Shown one piece after another: positions 53,648 through 63,756 of a DNA stretch of 64,000 nt. Source of the stretch: an uncultured Porphyromonadaceae bacterium (GTDB taxonomy: Bacteria; Bacteroidota; Bacteroidia; Bacteroidales; UBA11471); NCBI GenBank assembly GCA_900542765.1, contig UQOX01000013.1:1-64000 (forward strand), read 5' to 3'. The position numbers were made by a program, and so were the translations under genes. Below the pieces are notes generated by a model, which made no database searches, was not told where the DNA came from, and saw only the letters and a program-made list of their open reading frames with translations. How positions within the stretch are numbered: the first letter of the stretch is position 1; every line of letters begins with the position of its first letter.

Positions 53648-54562
53648 ATGCTGCGGCTCATCAAAAAAGCACTCTCGGCCCTTCTCCTGCTCCCCATCTA
53701 CTTCTACCGGGCCTGCATCTCACCGCTCAAACCACCCAGTTGCCGCTATGTGCCCACCTGCTCGCAATATGCCATCGAGGCCATACGCCTGCACGGCCCG
53801 GGTCTCGGCCTTTGGCTCGCGCTGAAACGCATCGGCCGCTGCCACCCCTGGGGCGGGAGCGGATACGACCCCGTCCCGGGCATCACCCGGTATGACGTCC
53901 ACACCCATCGGTTACGCCCCGTCACCCCGCGCGAATATGCCATCTGCAACCCCTATCCCAACTATCCGCCGACGGTGGTGGAAGAACGCCCCGACTGCCG
54001 TTTCTCGGTGGGCATTCACCCCTACCAGAGCGACACGACGACCGAAGCCGACTGGGACGAAACAGCCCGCATCGCCCGCCTGCCGCAAGTCGTCGCTATC
54101 GGCGAGTGCGGCCTCGACACGACCCGCGGGGCCGACCTGAGCCGCCAAGCCGCTCTCTTCGAACGGCATGTCGCCCTCGCCGAAGAGGTACAAAAACCGC
54201 TCATCATTCACTGCGTGAAGGCTTTCGACACACTCATCGCCCTGCGACGCAAATGGAAACCCGCACAACCATGGATTATCCACGGTTTCCGCGGGAAACC
54301 GCAGCAAGCCGGCCAACTGCTGCACGAAGGCATCACGATAAGTTTCGGCACGAAACACAACCCCGCGACCCTGCGAACGCTGGCTCCCGGCCTTTGCTTC
54401 TTCGAGAGCGACGAAGAGCCCACCCCCATCGACACACTCTACCGCACCGCAGCCCGGGAATGGAAAATCCCCCGCCACATCGCCGTGGCACGCACAGCCG
54501 AAAGCGCCGGAGAAGTGTGGCCGGCACCACGAAATGAAGAAGAGCAAAAAAGCACTCTATAA
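53648..54562 (+). CDS. YidD-TatD fusion protein
   Basis: A 304-residue open frame joining two normally separate proteins. Residues 1-78 are YidD, a membrane-insertion efficiency factor ([32 protein letters not shown]). From 82 it is a TatD-type metal-dependent hydrolase/nuclease of the short Bacteroidetes form. All metal ligands are present: H85 and H87 (DVHTH), E153 (GECGLD), H188 (IIHC), H212 (IIHG) and D255 (ESDE). The joint is only four residues (GITR), and no stop or ATG separates the halves. Either this is a true fusion or a lost stop codon. It follows rnpA and precedes tyrS. Confidence 0.88.
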   Translation: MLRLIKKALSALLLLPIYFYRACISPLKPPSCRYVPTCSQYAIEAIRLHGPGLGLWLALKRIGRCHPWGGSGYDPVPGITRYDVHTHRLRPVTPREYAICNPYPNYPPTVVEERPDCRFSVGIHPYQSDTTTEADWDETARIARLPQVVAIGECGLDTTRGADLSRQAALFERHVALAEEVQKPLIIHCVKAFDTLIALRRKWKPAQPWIIHGFRGKPQQAGQLLHEGITISFGTKHNPATLRTLAPGLCFFESDEEPTPIDTLYRTAAREWKIPRHIAVARTAESAGEVWPAPRNEEEQKSTL

Positions 54563-54585
54563 GAAGGATTTCCCCATAAAATCAT

Positions 54586-54593
54586 TATCTTTG
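54586..54593 (+). promoter_or_regulatory. Candidate -7 box of tyrS
   Basis: TATCTTTG, about 108 nt before the tyrS ATG, in the gap after the YidD-TatD gene. No -33 box at the right distance. Confidence 0.45.
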
Positions 54594-54701
54594 CCGGAGT
54601 TTCCACGAAAAGGCAAGCACAAAAGGCGGAGCAAACGCCCCGGTGCGCCCCATCGTCGACCGACCGAAAAATTTTAACGCTAAAAATAAAAAACTACTTC
54701 G

Positions 54702-55994
54702 ATGAATTTCATAGAAGAATTGGAATGGCGCGGCATGATACACACCACGATGCCGGGCACAAAAGAACTCCTCGAAAAGGAGATGGTTACGGCATACCTG
54801 GGCATCGACCCCACGGCCGACTCGCTGCACATCGGGCACCTCTGCGGCGTGATGATGCTGCGGCACTTCCAACGCTGCGGCCACAAACCCATCGCGCTGG
54901 TGGGCGGAGCCACCGGCATGATAGGCGACCCCTCGGGCAAATCGCAAGAACGCAACCTGCTCGACGAAGAGACCCTGCGCCACAACCAGGAGTGCATCAA
55001 AAAGCAGTTGAGCCACTTCCTCGACTTCGAATCGGACGCCCCCAACCGGGCCGAACTGGTGAACAACTACGACTGGATGAAAAACTTCTCGTTCCTCGAC
55101 TTCGCCCGCACCGTAGGCAAGCACATCACCGTCAACTACATGATGGCCAAGGAATCGGTGCAGAAACGCCTCAACGGCGAAGCCCGCGACGGACTCTCGT
55201 TCACCGAATTCACCTATCAGCTGCTGCAAGGCTACGACTTCCTGCACCTCTACGAGACCAAGAACTGCAAACTGCAACTCGGCGGGTCGGACCAATGGGG
55301 AAACATCACCACCGGAGCCGAACTGATACGCCGCACCAACGGCGGTGAAGCGTTTGCCCTCACCTGCCCCCTCATTACCAAGGCCGACGGCACGAAATTC
55401 GGCAAAACCGAGTCGGGCAACGTATGGCTCGACGCCCGCTACACCTCGCCCTACAAGTTCTACCAGTTCTGGCTCAACGTGAGCGACGAAGACGCCGCCC
55501 GCTACATCAAGATATTCACCTCGCTCACACGAGAAGAGATAGAGGCACTCATTGCCGAGCAACAGGCCGCCCCGCACCTGCGCCCGCTGCAAAAACGCCT
55601 GGCCCGCGAAGTCACCGTCATGGTACACTCCGAAGCCGACTACGAGGCCGCCGTCGAAGCCTCGGGCATACTCTTCGGCAACTCCACCTCGGAGCAGTTG
55701 CACCGCCTCGACGAAGATACCCTGCTGGCCGTCTTCGAAGGCGTGCCCCAATTTGAAATCTCCCGCGACGAGCTGGCTGCCGGCATACGCGCCGTCGACC
55801 TGCTCACCGAGAAAGCCGCCGTATTCCCCTCGAAAGGAGAAATGCGCAAGACCACACAAGGCGGCGGCGTCTCGATCAACAAGGAGAAGCTCACCGAGTT
55901 CGATGCCACCTTGTCGACCGACCATCTGCTCAACGGGAAATACCTCCTCGTGCAAAAAGGAAAGAAAAATTATTTCTTAATTATTGCAAAATAA
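54702..55994 (+). CDS. tyrS: Tyrosyl-tRNA synthetase
   Basis: A 430-residue class I synthetase that charges tRNA-Tyr. The HIGH motif is H43-I-G-H46, the tyrosine pocket includes YDFLHLYE and [13 protein letters not shown], and the KMSKS loop is KFGKTESG near residue 233. The C-terminal S4-type RNA-binding domain ends at [13 protein letters not shown]. The length is standard. A separate -7 box gives it a leader of about 100 nt. Confidence 0.97.
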   Translation: MNFIEELEWRGMIHTTMPGTKELLEKEMVTAYLGIDPTADSLHIGHLCGVMMLRHFQRCGHKPIALVGGATGMIGDPSGKSQERNLLDEETLRHNQECIKKQLSHFLDFESDAPNRAELVNNYDWMKNFSFLDFARTVGKHITVNYMMAKESVQKRLNGEARDGLSFTEFTYQLLQGYDFLHLYETKNCKLQLGGSDQWGNITTGAELIRRTNGGEAFALTCPLITKADGTKFGKTESGNVWLDARYTSPYKFYQFWLNVSDEDAARYIKIFTSLTREEIEALIAEQQAAPHLRPLQKRLAREVTVMVHSEADYEAAVEASGILFGNSTSEQLHRLDEDTLLAVFEGVPQFEISRDELAAGIRAVDLLTEKAAVFPSKGEMRKTTQGGGVSINKEKLTEFDATLSTDHLLNGKYLLVQKGKKNYFLIIAK

Positions 55995-56004
55995 AACCGA
56001 ATTC

Positions 56005-56035
56005 CCCTTGCAGATACAAAATCTTGCGCTATCTT
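56005..56035 (+). promoter_or_regulatory. Promoter of the tRNA-Gln gene
   Basis: CTTG (56005-56008, three of four), a 19-bp spacer and TATCTTTG (56028-56035), about 42 nt before the mature tRNA end. Confidence 0.65.
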
Positions 56036-56077
56036 TGTCGCGCTTTTAGAGGTTTTGCATCTCTTCAAGATCAGGAT

Positions 56078-56151
56078 TGTCTTATGGTGTAATGGTAGCA
56101 CAACAGATTTTGGTTCTGTTTGTCTAGGTTCGAATCCTAGTAAGACAACCA
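56078..56151 (+). tRNA. tRNA-Gln (anticodon UUG)
   Basis: A complete cloverleaf. The acceptor arms TGTCTTA (56078-56084) and TAAGACA (56141-56147) pair fully; the anticodon arm ACAGA/TCTGT encloses the loop TTTTGGT with anticodon TTG, and the T arm is CTAGG-TTCGAAT-CCTAG. The CCA end is encoded (56149-56151). UUG reads CAA and, with wobble, CAG glutamine codons. The gene has its own promoter and terminator and stands alone. Confidence 0.97.
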
Positions 56152-56152
56152 G

Positions 56153-56187
56153 AAGGAGTCATTCTCACGATGACTCCTTTTTTTATT
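56153..56187 (+). terminator. Terminator of the tRNA-Gln gene
   Basis: A perfect 10-bp stem (56153-56162 with 56170-56179) with a 7-nt loop, followed by a T tract, starts 2 nt after the tRNA CCA end. Confidence 0.9.
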
Positions 56188-56449
56188 TGTCACATCATCA
56201 AGAACTTCCCCACATACCCCCCAACAACGCCTACCGGCACATTCGATTGCAACACTCCTACAAGAGCGGCGCACACCCCTCAAAAAACTTTTAAAAATTA
56301 CATAAATAATCAATATGCGGAAAATTTGTAACAGGAATGTGCCATTTCCTACCTATTTATAGGTATTTTTTACAAATTGCGACAAAAAACCATCTTCCAT
56401 ATCATATTTTATATTTACTTTGCAAAAAATTTCAGAGAACCTAAACAAA
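56188..56449. other. AT-rich region upstream of the SusC/D locus
   Basis: These 262 bp hold no gene. They become AT-rich toward the right, as expected for a promoter region, and contain the palindrome at 56350-56365. A TTTACTTTG near 56415 resembles a -7 box but with wrong internal spacing, so the start site is not fixed. Confidence 0.5.
56350..56365. promoter_or_regulatory. Operator-like palindrome upstream of the SusC/D locus
   Basis: TACCTAT (56350-56356) faces ATAGGTA (56359-56365) across 2 nt, a perfect dyad about 85 nt before the receptor start codon. It could bind a dimeric regulator; no regulator gene is in view. Confidence 0.4.
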
Positions 56450-58924
56450 ATGAAATCCGACCTACGGACATTCAAAAAAATCTTCTTCTGTTTCTTGCTG
56501 TTCACAAATGTTCCCGTCATTGCACTATGCGCGCAGCAGGACTCGACAACAACGCGTCGACCGCAATATAGAGAGGCAGACTACCCGGCTGGCGACAAAG
56601 TCTTGTCGGGCGACGTCCTGCGCCGAGCCAGCACAGGCAATCTCTGGAATGCCATAGTGGCGCTCGAACCCTCGCTCGTCGACAACGGCAGCGACCTCTA
56701 CGGCGACGTGCCCTACTATACCCCGCAAAGCAATACGCTGCAAGGAACCACGGCTTGGAGCCTCGACGGCAGCAACTCATCGGTGCTTTTCCTCATCGAC
56801 GGGGCACAAGTATCGGCCTACCAGTTTATGTGCCTCAACATAAACGACATCGAGAAAATCATCATCTACAAAGACGCCCGGTCGCTCACCCGTTTCGGGA
56901 CGAAAGGCGGCAACGGCGCCATCGAAGCCGTGCTGCGCAAACCCGACGCCGGGAAACTGCACATCAACTACCTCTTCGATGCCCAACTGCAAACCGTCGA
57001 CCGGAGCAACCGACACCTCCCGGCCGAGATCTCCGGCACTCCGGGCTACGACTGGAAAGAGGCTCCGCTGCGCACGGCATTCAGCCACCGGCACAAACTC
57101 GACATCGGAGGCGGAGACCGGTATGTGAAATACAATTTCTCGGTCGAGGGCGACCCCGCAGGCCGAGGTGTCATGCAAGACGACTACCACAAGACACTGG
57201 GACTGAGCAACTACATCGCCTACCAGCGTAACGCCGTGTCGATTTCGAACCACCTGTCGTTCTACCAAAGCAAAAACAACGCCAGCCCCTACGGCACCTA
57301 CGACTACTACCTCTCCCTCTCGCCCGAGCTCTCGCCCTACAACGACGAGGGAAAAATAGCGACACTCCTCCCCGACGGCTCGATCAACCCCCTGCATGAA
57401 GTCTCGACCGGCTCCTTCAACAAGGAAAAGATACACACCATTCAAGACCGGCTGAAAGCCACCATCACCCTCCCGGCCGACCTGTATATCGAAGGGTCGT
57501 TCTCATTCACCCGGGAGACGGCACAGAACGACCTCTACATCTCCCCCTCCTCGGGACGCTATGTCGATGCCGAAGAGGGCAGCTACACGGGGCGATACGA
57601 CATCACCCGCGACAACCAGCTTGCCTTCGAGGGCGACCTGGCACTGCGCTACGACAAGAAGTGGAAGAAGTCGGCCTTCGGCACATCGCTGGCCGTGGCC
57701 TTCCTCAGCGAGAAATGCTACGGCGAGACTCTCGGCGGATATGGCATCTTGAACGACCGCATGGCCTATATCTCCTTCACCCAGAGCTACTCCGACGAAG
57801 AGCCTGTGGCAACACGCGAATACGACCACAACCTGGCCGGACTTTTCTCGGCCCAGTACCAGTATGACAACCGCTACGGCGTGTCGGCCGGCCTGCGCAT
57901 CGAGAAATCATCGCTGCTGGCCACCCGCGCCCGCACGGCCCTCTTCTACAACGCCGGCCTTTACTGGAACCTCCACAACGAAGCCTTCCTGCGCAACAGC
58001 GGCCTGGAACAACTCACGCTGGCCCTCTCGCACGGCACCAGCGGCGGCATAGGTTTTGCCAACAACGCCTACACCATTACCTACGACAACAACATCGGCA
58101 ACGAGTACATCTACAACTACTATCTCATAGGCTCCTCCATCGTGCTCATGCCCAACGACCGCCTGCGCTGGTACACCGTCATGCGCGACAACCTGTCGCT
58201 CTCGGCACGTTACCGCAACTTCGCAGGCTCGCTGCTCTTCTACTCGCGCATCACGACCAACCTGCCCGTCATCACCTCACTCCCCCTGTCGACGGGATAC
58301 CCCTACACATTCGGCAACGGCGGGAAAATCAGCAACCGGGGCATCGAAGGCTCACTCTCCGTCGACCTGCTGCCGGGACACAAGGGGCTGTCGCTGCTCA
58401 CCTTCGCCTCGGTAGCCTACAACATCAACCGCATCGAAGAGGTGCCGGCCTACTTTGCCTCGCTCTACAACGAGGCCGTCGCCCGTAATGCCGAGACGGC
58501 CGGGACCGCCGCCGTCGCGGGATTCCTGCAACCGGGCTACTCCGTCACCGAGCTTTACAGCACCGACCCCGCCACCGGGCAACTCACCGCCGAAGGGCCG
58601 GCCACACCCACGGTACAAGGCAACTGGGGCTTGTCGGGCACATGCGGCAAATGGCAGTTCAACCTCCTCACCACCTTCTCGGCCGGAGCAAAAGCCTATG
58701 ATGCCGACCGCGCCTCCACCGACCTCAATCCCTATGTAAGCGACAACCGCTTCACCCTGCGCAACGTGCAGGTGGGATACACGTTCCCGCTGTGGAAGGT
58801 CGCCGGGCTGACCGTCATCGCCTCGGGCGAGAATCTGGTGCGATATACCTCGGCCCACGGCAACATCGGCTATTATTATCCCTGCGCCCGCACCTTCACG
58901 CTGGCGCTGCGTCTACAACTCTGA
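56450..58924 (+). CDS. Short SusC-like TonB-dependent receptor lacking the N-terminal accessory domain
   Basis: An 824-residue outer-membrane receptor. A signal peptide (about 1-28, ending ALCAQQ) leads almost directly into the plug (LRRASTGNLWNAIVALEPSL, SSVLFLIDGAQVSAYQFMCLNINDIEKIIIYKDARSLTRFGTKGGNGAIEAVL, given as family blocks), then the beta barrel from about 170. The usual carboxypeptidase-D-like domain that precedes the plug in SusC proteins (about 1000 residues) is missing, and the C-terminus ends in LRLQL instead of the normal aromatic beta signal. The ATG at 56450 begins the signal peptide; a TTG at 56420 is less likely. SusD follows after 1 nt. Confidence 0.85.
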   Translation: MKSDLRTFKKIFFCFLLFTNVPVIALCAQQDSTTTRRPQYREADYPAGDKVLSGDVLRRASTGNLWNAIVALEPSLVDNGSDLYGDVPYYTPQSNTLQGTTAWSLDGSNSSVLFLIDGAQVSAYQFMCLNINDIEKIIIYKDARSLTRFGTKGGNGAIEAVLRKPDAGKLHINYLFDAQLQTVDRSNRHLPAEISGTPGYDWKEAPLRTAFSHRHKLDIGGGDRYVKYNFSVEGDPAGRGVMQDDYHKTLGLSNYIAYQRNAVSISNHLSFYQSKNNASPYGTYDYYLSLSPELSPYNDEGKIATLLPDGSINPLHEVSTGSFNKEKIHTIQDRLKATITLPADLYIEGSFSFTRETAQNDLYISPSSGRYVDAEEGSYTGRYDITRDNQLAFEGDLALRYDKKWKKSAFGTSLAVAFLSEKCYGETLGGYGILNDRMAYISFTQSYSDEEPVATREYDHNLAGLFSAQYQYDNRYGVSAGLRIEKSSLLATRARTALFYNAGLYWNLHNEAFLRNSGLEQLTLALSHGTSGGIGFANNAYTITYDNNIGNEYIYNYYLIGSSIVLMPNDRLRWYTVMRDNLSLSARYRNFAGSLLFYSRITTNLPVITSLPLSTGYPYTFGNGGKISNRGIEGSLSVDLLPGHKGLSLLTFASVAYNINRIEEVPAYFASLYNEAVARNAETAGTAAVAGFLQPGYSVTELYSTDPATGQLTAEGPATPTVQGNWGLSGTCGKWQFNLLTTFSAGAKAYDADRASTDLNPYVSDNRFTLRNVQVGYTFPLWKVAGLTVIASGENLVRYTSAHGNIGYYYPCARTFTLALRLQL

Positions 58925-58925
58925 T

Positions 58926-60404
58926 ATGAAAGACATGAAACGATACATACGAGTTCTGTTGCTTCTCCCGTTGGTGGCCTGCTCCGACTGGTTCGACGCC
59001 GTGCCCGACAACGAGAACATTCCCGACAAGAAATTCTTCGGCGACGAGAACGCCTTCTACAACGCGCTCGTCGACGTCTATACCCAACTGCGCAGCACCG
59101 ACCTCTACGGCGGCAATCTCACGCTCTCCATGCTCGAATTCATGGGGCAGGACCTCGCCCCCTACGACACCCCGAGCAGCGACCTGAGCCAGTTCCGCTA
59201 CGACACACCCGAGAACAGCGCCCGCATCGCCACCGTCATGCAGCAGATGTACCGGGCCATCGCCTCCTGCAACAAGACCCTCGACGAGATAGAGCACACC
59301 GACGTCTTTTTCTACAACGCCGGACAGAAGGAAATCATTACCGGCGAGCTCTACGCCCTGCGGGGAGCCCTGCACTTCGACCTGCTGCGCCTCTTCCACC
59401 CGTCGGTGACCCAAGAACCCGACTTTGCGGGGCTGCCCTACATGACACAATTCGGCACCGAAACGGGAGCGCCGCAGACTTCGACGCAACTGCTGAGCCA
59501 CATTCTCGACGACCTCTCACAAGCCGCCACGCTGCTCAGAGAGTATGACCCCATCTTGTCGGGCTGGAACTACACCAACACATCACCGGGGCAAATCGAC
59601 AACCGGTTGCGGACATTCTTCCTCAACTACTACGCCGTAACCGCCCTGCAAGCCCGCATCTACCTCTACATGGGCGACTATGAAATGGCTCTCGAAAGGG
59701 CGCAGGAGACATTCACCCACCTGCAAAAGGTAGAGGCCGCTTCGCAACTCTTCTACTACGTCGTCCCGGGAAAATACAACAGCGACTTCTGTTTCTCACG
59801 CGAGCACATTTGGGGCATATCGTCGATGCCCGACGGTTTCACCGCCCTCTCCGATACGATGTTTGCCTCGCGCAAGATACGCGTGCGCAGCGACCTGACA
59901 GCCGTCTTCCCCGACGTCAACGACACCCGTTTCCGTGAATGGTTTACCCGCCAGAACGACGGGAGCTACACCCTGCAACACAAGTTCGGGTCAAGCACCC
60001 TGCTCTCGGGATACATTTACAGCACGAGCGGCGGCGAGTCGGACCTGCCGGCCCGCATTCCCGTCATCAAGCTGGGTGAGGTGGCCCTCATCGCCGCCGA
60101 GGCCCTCAACCATGACATGCGGCCCGACGAGGCGGCCGAGTGGCTCATCGAACTGCAATCGTCGAAAAGAAGCACCCTCGTCGAACAGCTGAAAGCCGAA
60201 GGAAAAATATCGGTCGAGACCATAGCGGCCGCCATTCGCGACGAATACCAACGCGAGTTCTGGGGTGAAGGCCAGCGCTTCTTCTTCCACAAACGCATGG
60301 GCGACACCCGCATCGCCTCCTACGCGGGCGACAGCATCGACATCTCCAACGAACAATACACCTGGCCTATCCCGGCCGGAACCATCTCGGTAAACCTGCA
60401 ATAA
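58926..60404 (+). CDS. SusD/RagB-family outer-membrane lipoprotein
   Basis: A 492-residue surface lipoprotein (lipobox ending at C19, LPLVACSDW) of the SusD family, which caps a SusC barrel and binds its glycan or peptide ligand. The N-terminal half has TPR-like helices: NAFYNALVDVYTQLRSTDLYGG, YALRGALHFDLLRLFHP, LNYYAVTALQARIYLYMGDYEMALERA. The C-terminal RagB part includes RIPVIKLGEVALIAAEAL and IRDEYQREFWGEGQRFFFHKR, typical of the family. It lies 1 nt after the short receptor gene, and the next SusC gene starts at once after its stop, so it could partner either. Confidence 0.93.
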   Translation: MKDMKRYIRVLLLLPLVACSDWFDAVPDNENIPDKKFFGDENAFYNALVDVYTQLRSTDLYGGNLTLSMLEFMGQDLAPYDTPSSDLSQFRYDTPENSARIATVMQQMYRAIASCNKTLDEIEHTDVFFYNAGQKEIITGELYALRGALHFDLLRLFHPSVTQEPDFAGLPYMTQFGTETGAPQTSTQLLSHILDDLSQAATLLREYDPILSGWNYTNTSPGQIDNRLRTFFLNYYAVTALQARIYLYMGDYEMALERAQETFTHLQKVEAASQLFYYVVPGKYNSDFCFSREHIWGISSMPDGFTALSDTMFASRKIRVRSDLTAVFPDVNDTRFREWFTRQNDGSYTLQHKFGSSTLLSGYIYSTSGGESDLPARIPVIKLGEVALIAAEALNHDMRPDEAAEWLIELQSSKRSTLVEQLKAEGKISVETIAAAIRDEYQREFWGEGQRFFFHKRMGDTRIASYAGDSIDISNEQYTWPIPAGTISVNLQ

Positions 60405-63400
60405 ATGAAAACGCGCACCCTGTATATCCTGCTGATACTCCTGACGGGACTGTTCCTCTTCCCGGCAGAAAAAGCCCGTGCCCAGAAAAAGACATCGGTG
60501 CATCTGCAAAACAGGCCCTTGAAAGAGCTGCTGCACACGGTACAGAAAAACGAGCGGCTCTACCTCTACGTCGACCCGTCGGTCGACATCGACAAGAACA
60601 TCTCGGTATCGACCGAATACAGCGAGCCCCTGACCATGCTGAGCCAGGTCGACAACACGCTCTCATACCGCATCATCGACAACACGCTCGTCGTCACCCC
60701 CCGTAAAGCCCCGGACAACCGGCTCATCGGTCTCGTGCTCGACGAGAACGGAGAACCCCTGTCGGGAGTCACCCTGTATGGCGACTTGGGCAAAGCCTCA
60801 GGAGCCACCCTCACCGATGCAGACGGACGCTTCTCTCTCCCAAAGGCCAGCTGCGGAAAAAGCCTCACCGTCTCGTTCATCGGCTACGAAAAACAGACAC
60901 TCGTCATCGGCTCGAAAACGTTCTTCTGCATTCTCCTCAAAGCCGATGTGAACGAGCTCGACGACGTCATCGTGACCGGGTATGCCCCCAAAGCCAAGAA
61001 CAGCTTCACGGGTACCGCCGTGCAGGTCAAGGGCGAAGAGTTGCGCACCATCAACAACACCAGCTTCTTCGACGCCCTGAAAGTCTTCGACCCCTCGTTC
61101 AAGGTAATAGACTCGCGCGAGCTCTTCGGGTCGGACCCCAACTTCGTGCCGTCGCAAATCGACATACGCGGTCAAAACAGTTTTCCCGACATCTCCGAGA
61201 GCAACCTGCGCACCGAAACCAGTCTGCCGGTATTCATTCTCGACGGGTTTGAAGTCGATGTCGAGAAGGTCTACGACCTCGACATGAACCGCATACAGAG
61301 CGTCACCATACTCAAAGACGCCTCGGCATCGGCCATCTACGGCTCCCGTGCCGCCAACGGCGTCATCGTCATCGAGACCCGCAGCCCCGAAGCCGGCAAA
61401 CTGCAAATCAACTACTCGCTCACCGCGGGATTGCAAGTACCCGACCTCTCTTCCTATAACTTGATGAACGCCTCCGAAGCGCTCGAATTCCAGAAAGCCG
61501 CCGGCGTATTCGACGCCCTCACCGAAGGCGAAGACCCCGGTACCCGCCTCAACTCCTACAACCTCATCAAGCAGGAAATCATGAGCGGCACCGACACCTA
61601 CTGGCTCTCCAAACCGCTGCGCGTGGGCTTCCAACACAAACACTCGCTGCTCATCGACGGCAGCGTGAAAAACGAAGACGCCGAGAAGGAGGGGGGCATG
61701 CGCTACTCGGTGAACCTCGCCTACGGACAGAACAACGGCGTGATGAAAGGCTCCGACCGCACCACCTACGAGGCCGGCACCAAACTCCTCTACAACAGCA
61801 AGAAACTCTACGTCACCAACGACCTGCAATTCAGCATGGTGGGCAACAGCGAATCGCCCTACGGCGAATTTTCGAGCTATACACAGGCCCTGCCCTACCA
61901 CCGCGAAAAAGATGCCGATGGCAACTACTACCGCACCCTGTCGCTGGCCAATGTCGCCCCCGAAGGCATGAGCCTCTCCATTCTTGCCCAGCAGGAGTCG
62001 CCCGTGTACGAAGCCAAATACCTCAACTCGTTTACCGAAAAAGAGACCTACAACCTCACCAACAACACCAGCATCAACTGGGAGGTATTCTCCGACCTGC
62101 GTATTCGGGCCAACTTCTCGGTATCGTACGGCTTCAACCGCACCGACGCCTACATCTCCCCGCAAAGCTTCTCCTACATCAACAGCGACGACAACTCGTC
62201 GACCACTCCCAGCACGCTGTACAGCCGGGGAAAATACACGCTGCGCAACAGTTCTTCGCTCAGCTACAAGGGCAACGTGGTAGCCTCCTACACCCGCTCG
62301 TTCGGCTACCACGACATACAGGCCATCTGGGGTGGTGAAGTGAGCCAGGACGATTACAACAGCGACGGCTACACACTCACCGGCTTCCTGGGCGATGCCC
62401 TCAACTACCTCTCCTACGGCGTGCAGTACGAGCTCTACGGACGGCCGTCGGGCAGCGAGAGCAAGGTGCGGGCCGCCGGAACGTTTGCCAACTTCAACTA
62501 CTCGTTCCGCAACCGCTACCTGGTCGACCTCACCGGACGCATCGACGGCTCGTCGATTTATGGAAAAAACCAGCAGACCGCCCCGTACTGGTCGGCCGGT
62601 TTCCGCTGGAACGCCCACAACGAGTCGTTCCTCAAAGGCAACGACCATCTGCAAAAGTTGGCCCTGCGCCTCAACATCGGTACCACCGGCAACCAGAACT
62701 TCACCAAGAGCCAGGCTACCAGCCTCTACACGTTCCTCACCGCCAGCTATGGCGGCTACTTCGGTGCCATCATCTCCACGCTCGGTAACCCCGACCTCAA
62801 AGGTCAAATCACCTACAACCGCAACATCGGCGCCGAAGGAACACTCTTCGACAACAAGTTCAACTTCGACGTCAACTACTACTACAACACCACGCAGGGC
62901 AATCTTACCGAAATCACCATCGCCCCCTCGATAGGATTCAGCTCCTACAAGACCAACATGGGCGACCTCACCAACCAGGGTGTCGAATTCAGTTTCAGCT
63001 ACACCCCGCTGCGTACCCGCGACCTGACGCTCAACTTCACCCTCAACGGAGCCCATAATACCAACCGCATCACCCGCATCTCCGACACGCTGCGCAAGTA
63101 CAACGAAGAGATAAGCAAAGAGGCCGAAGAGGGAGCTGCCAACGTCTTCCTCTTCCAGGAGGGAGAGTCGATGAACACCATCTACGCCGTGCGCAGCCTC
63201 GGCATAGACCCGGGCACAGGAAAGGAAATCTTCCTCACCAAGGAGGGTGAAAAGACCTTCACATGGAGTGCCGACGACCAGGTGCCGGTAGGTGTCGACG
63301 AGCCGATACTCGAAGGGTACATCGGGAGCAACTTCCGCTACAAGGGGTGGGAGATAGGTGCCACGTTCAACTACTCGTTCGGCGCCGACCGCTACAACTA

Positions 63401-63752
63401 CACCCTGCACGAGAAAATAGAGAATGTCGACTACATGGTCAACAACGACCGCCGCGCCCTTACCGAACGCTGGAAACAACCCGGCGACGTGGCCCGTTAC
63501 AAAGCCATCAACGACAACAGCGTTACGCAGTCGACCTCCCGCTTTGTACAACGCGAGCGGCTGCTGAGCCTCACCTCGCTGCGCGTGAGCTACACGGTAC
63601 CGGCCTCGGTGCTGCGCGGCCGCAACCTCTCGATGCTGAAATTCTCCGTCACCGGAAACGAGATATTCTACTGTTCGACCATCAAGCAGGAGAGGGGTCT
63701 CAACTATCCCTACGCCCGCTCCATCAACTTTTCGGCCTACATAAACTTCTAA
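60405..63752 (+). CDS. SusC/RagA-family TonB-dependent receptor with STN domain
   Basis: A 1115-residue outer-membrane transporter. After a signal peptide (about 1-26) comes an STN secretin/TonB short domain (about 30-100; VHLQNRPLKELLHTVQKNERLYLYVD), used to signal to a FecR-type anti-sigma factor. Next is the carboxypeptidase-D-like domain (about 105-190; LIGLVLDENGEPLSGVTLYG), then the plug with the SusC signature ILKDASASAIYGSRAANGVIVIETR near 305-329, and a barrel ending in SAYINF with a normal aromatic terminus. No sigma or anti-sigma gene is visible in the window. It follows SusD with no gap. Confidence 0.94.
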   Translation: MKTRTLYILLILLTGLFLFPAEKARAQKKTSVHLQNRPLKELLHTVQKNERLYLYVDPSVDIDKNISVSTEYSEPLTMLSQVDNTLSYRIIDNTLVVTPRKAPDNRLIGLVLDENGEPLSGVTLYGDLGKASGATLTDADGRFSLPKASCGKSLTVSFIGYEKQTLVIGSKTFFCILLKADVNELDDVIVTGYAPKAKNSFTGTAVQVKGEELRTINNTSFFDALKVFDPSFKVIDSRELFGSDPNFVPSQIDIRGQNSFPDISESNLRTETSLPVFILDGFEVDVEKVYDLDMNRIQSVTILKDASASAIYGSRAANGVIVIETRSPEAGKLQINYSLTAGLQVPDLSSYNLMNASEALEFQKAAGVFDALTEGEDPGTRLNSYNLIKQEIMSGTDTYWLSKPLRVGFQHKHSLLIDGSVKNEDAEKEGGMRYSVNLAYGQNNGVMKGSDRTTYEAGTKLLYNSKKLYVTNDLQFSMVGNSESPYGEFSSYTQALPYHREKDADGNYYRTLSLANVAPEGMSLSILAQQESPVYEAKYLNSFTEKETYNLTNNTSINWEVFSDLRIRANFSVSYGFNRTDAYISPQSFSYINSDDNSSTTPSTLYSRGKYTLRNSSSLSYKGNVVASYTRSFGYHDIQAIWGGEVSQDDYNSDGYTLTGFLGDALNYLSYGVQYELYGRPSGSESKVRAAGTFANFNYSFRNRYLVDLTGRIDGSSIYGKNQQTAPYWSAGFRWNAHNESFLKGNDHLQKLALRLNIGTTGNQNFTKSQATSLYTFLTASYGGYFGAIISTLGNPDLKGQITYNRNIGAEGTLFDNKFNFDVNYYYNTTQGNLTEITIAPSIGFSSYKTNMGDLTNQGVEFSFSYTPLRTRDLTLNFTLNGAHNTNRITRISDTLRKYNEEISKEAEEGAANVFLFQEGESMNTIYAVRSLGIDPGTGKEIFLTKEGEKTFTWSADDQVPVGVDEPILEGYIGSNFRYKGWEIGATFNYSFGADRYNYTLHEKIENVDYMVNNDRRALTERWKQPGDVARYKAINDNSVTQSTSRFVQRERLLSLTSLRVSYTVPASVLRGRNLSMLKFSVTGNEIFYCSTIKQERGLNYPYARSINFSAYINF

Positions 63753-63756
63753 CCGT

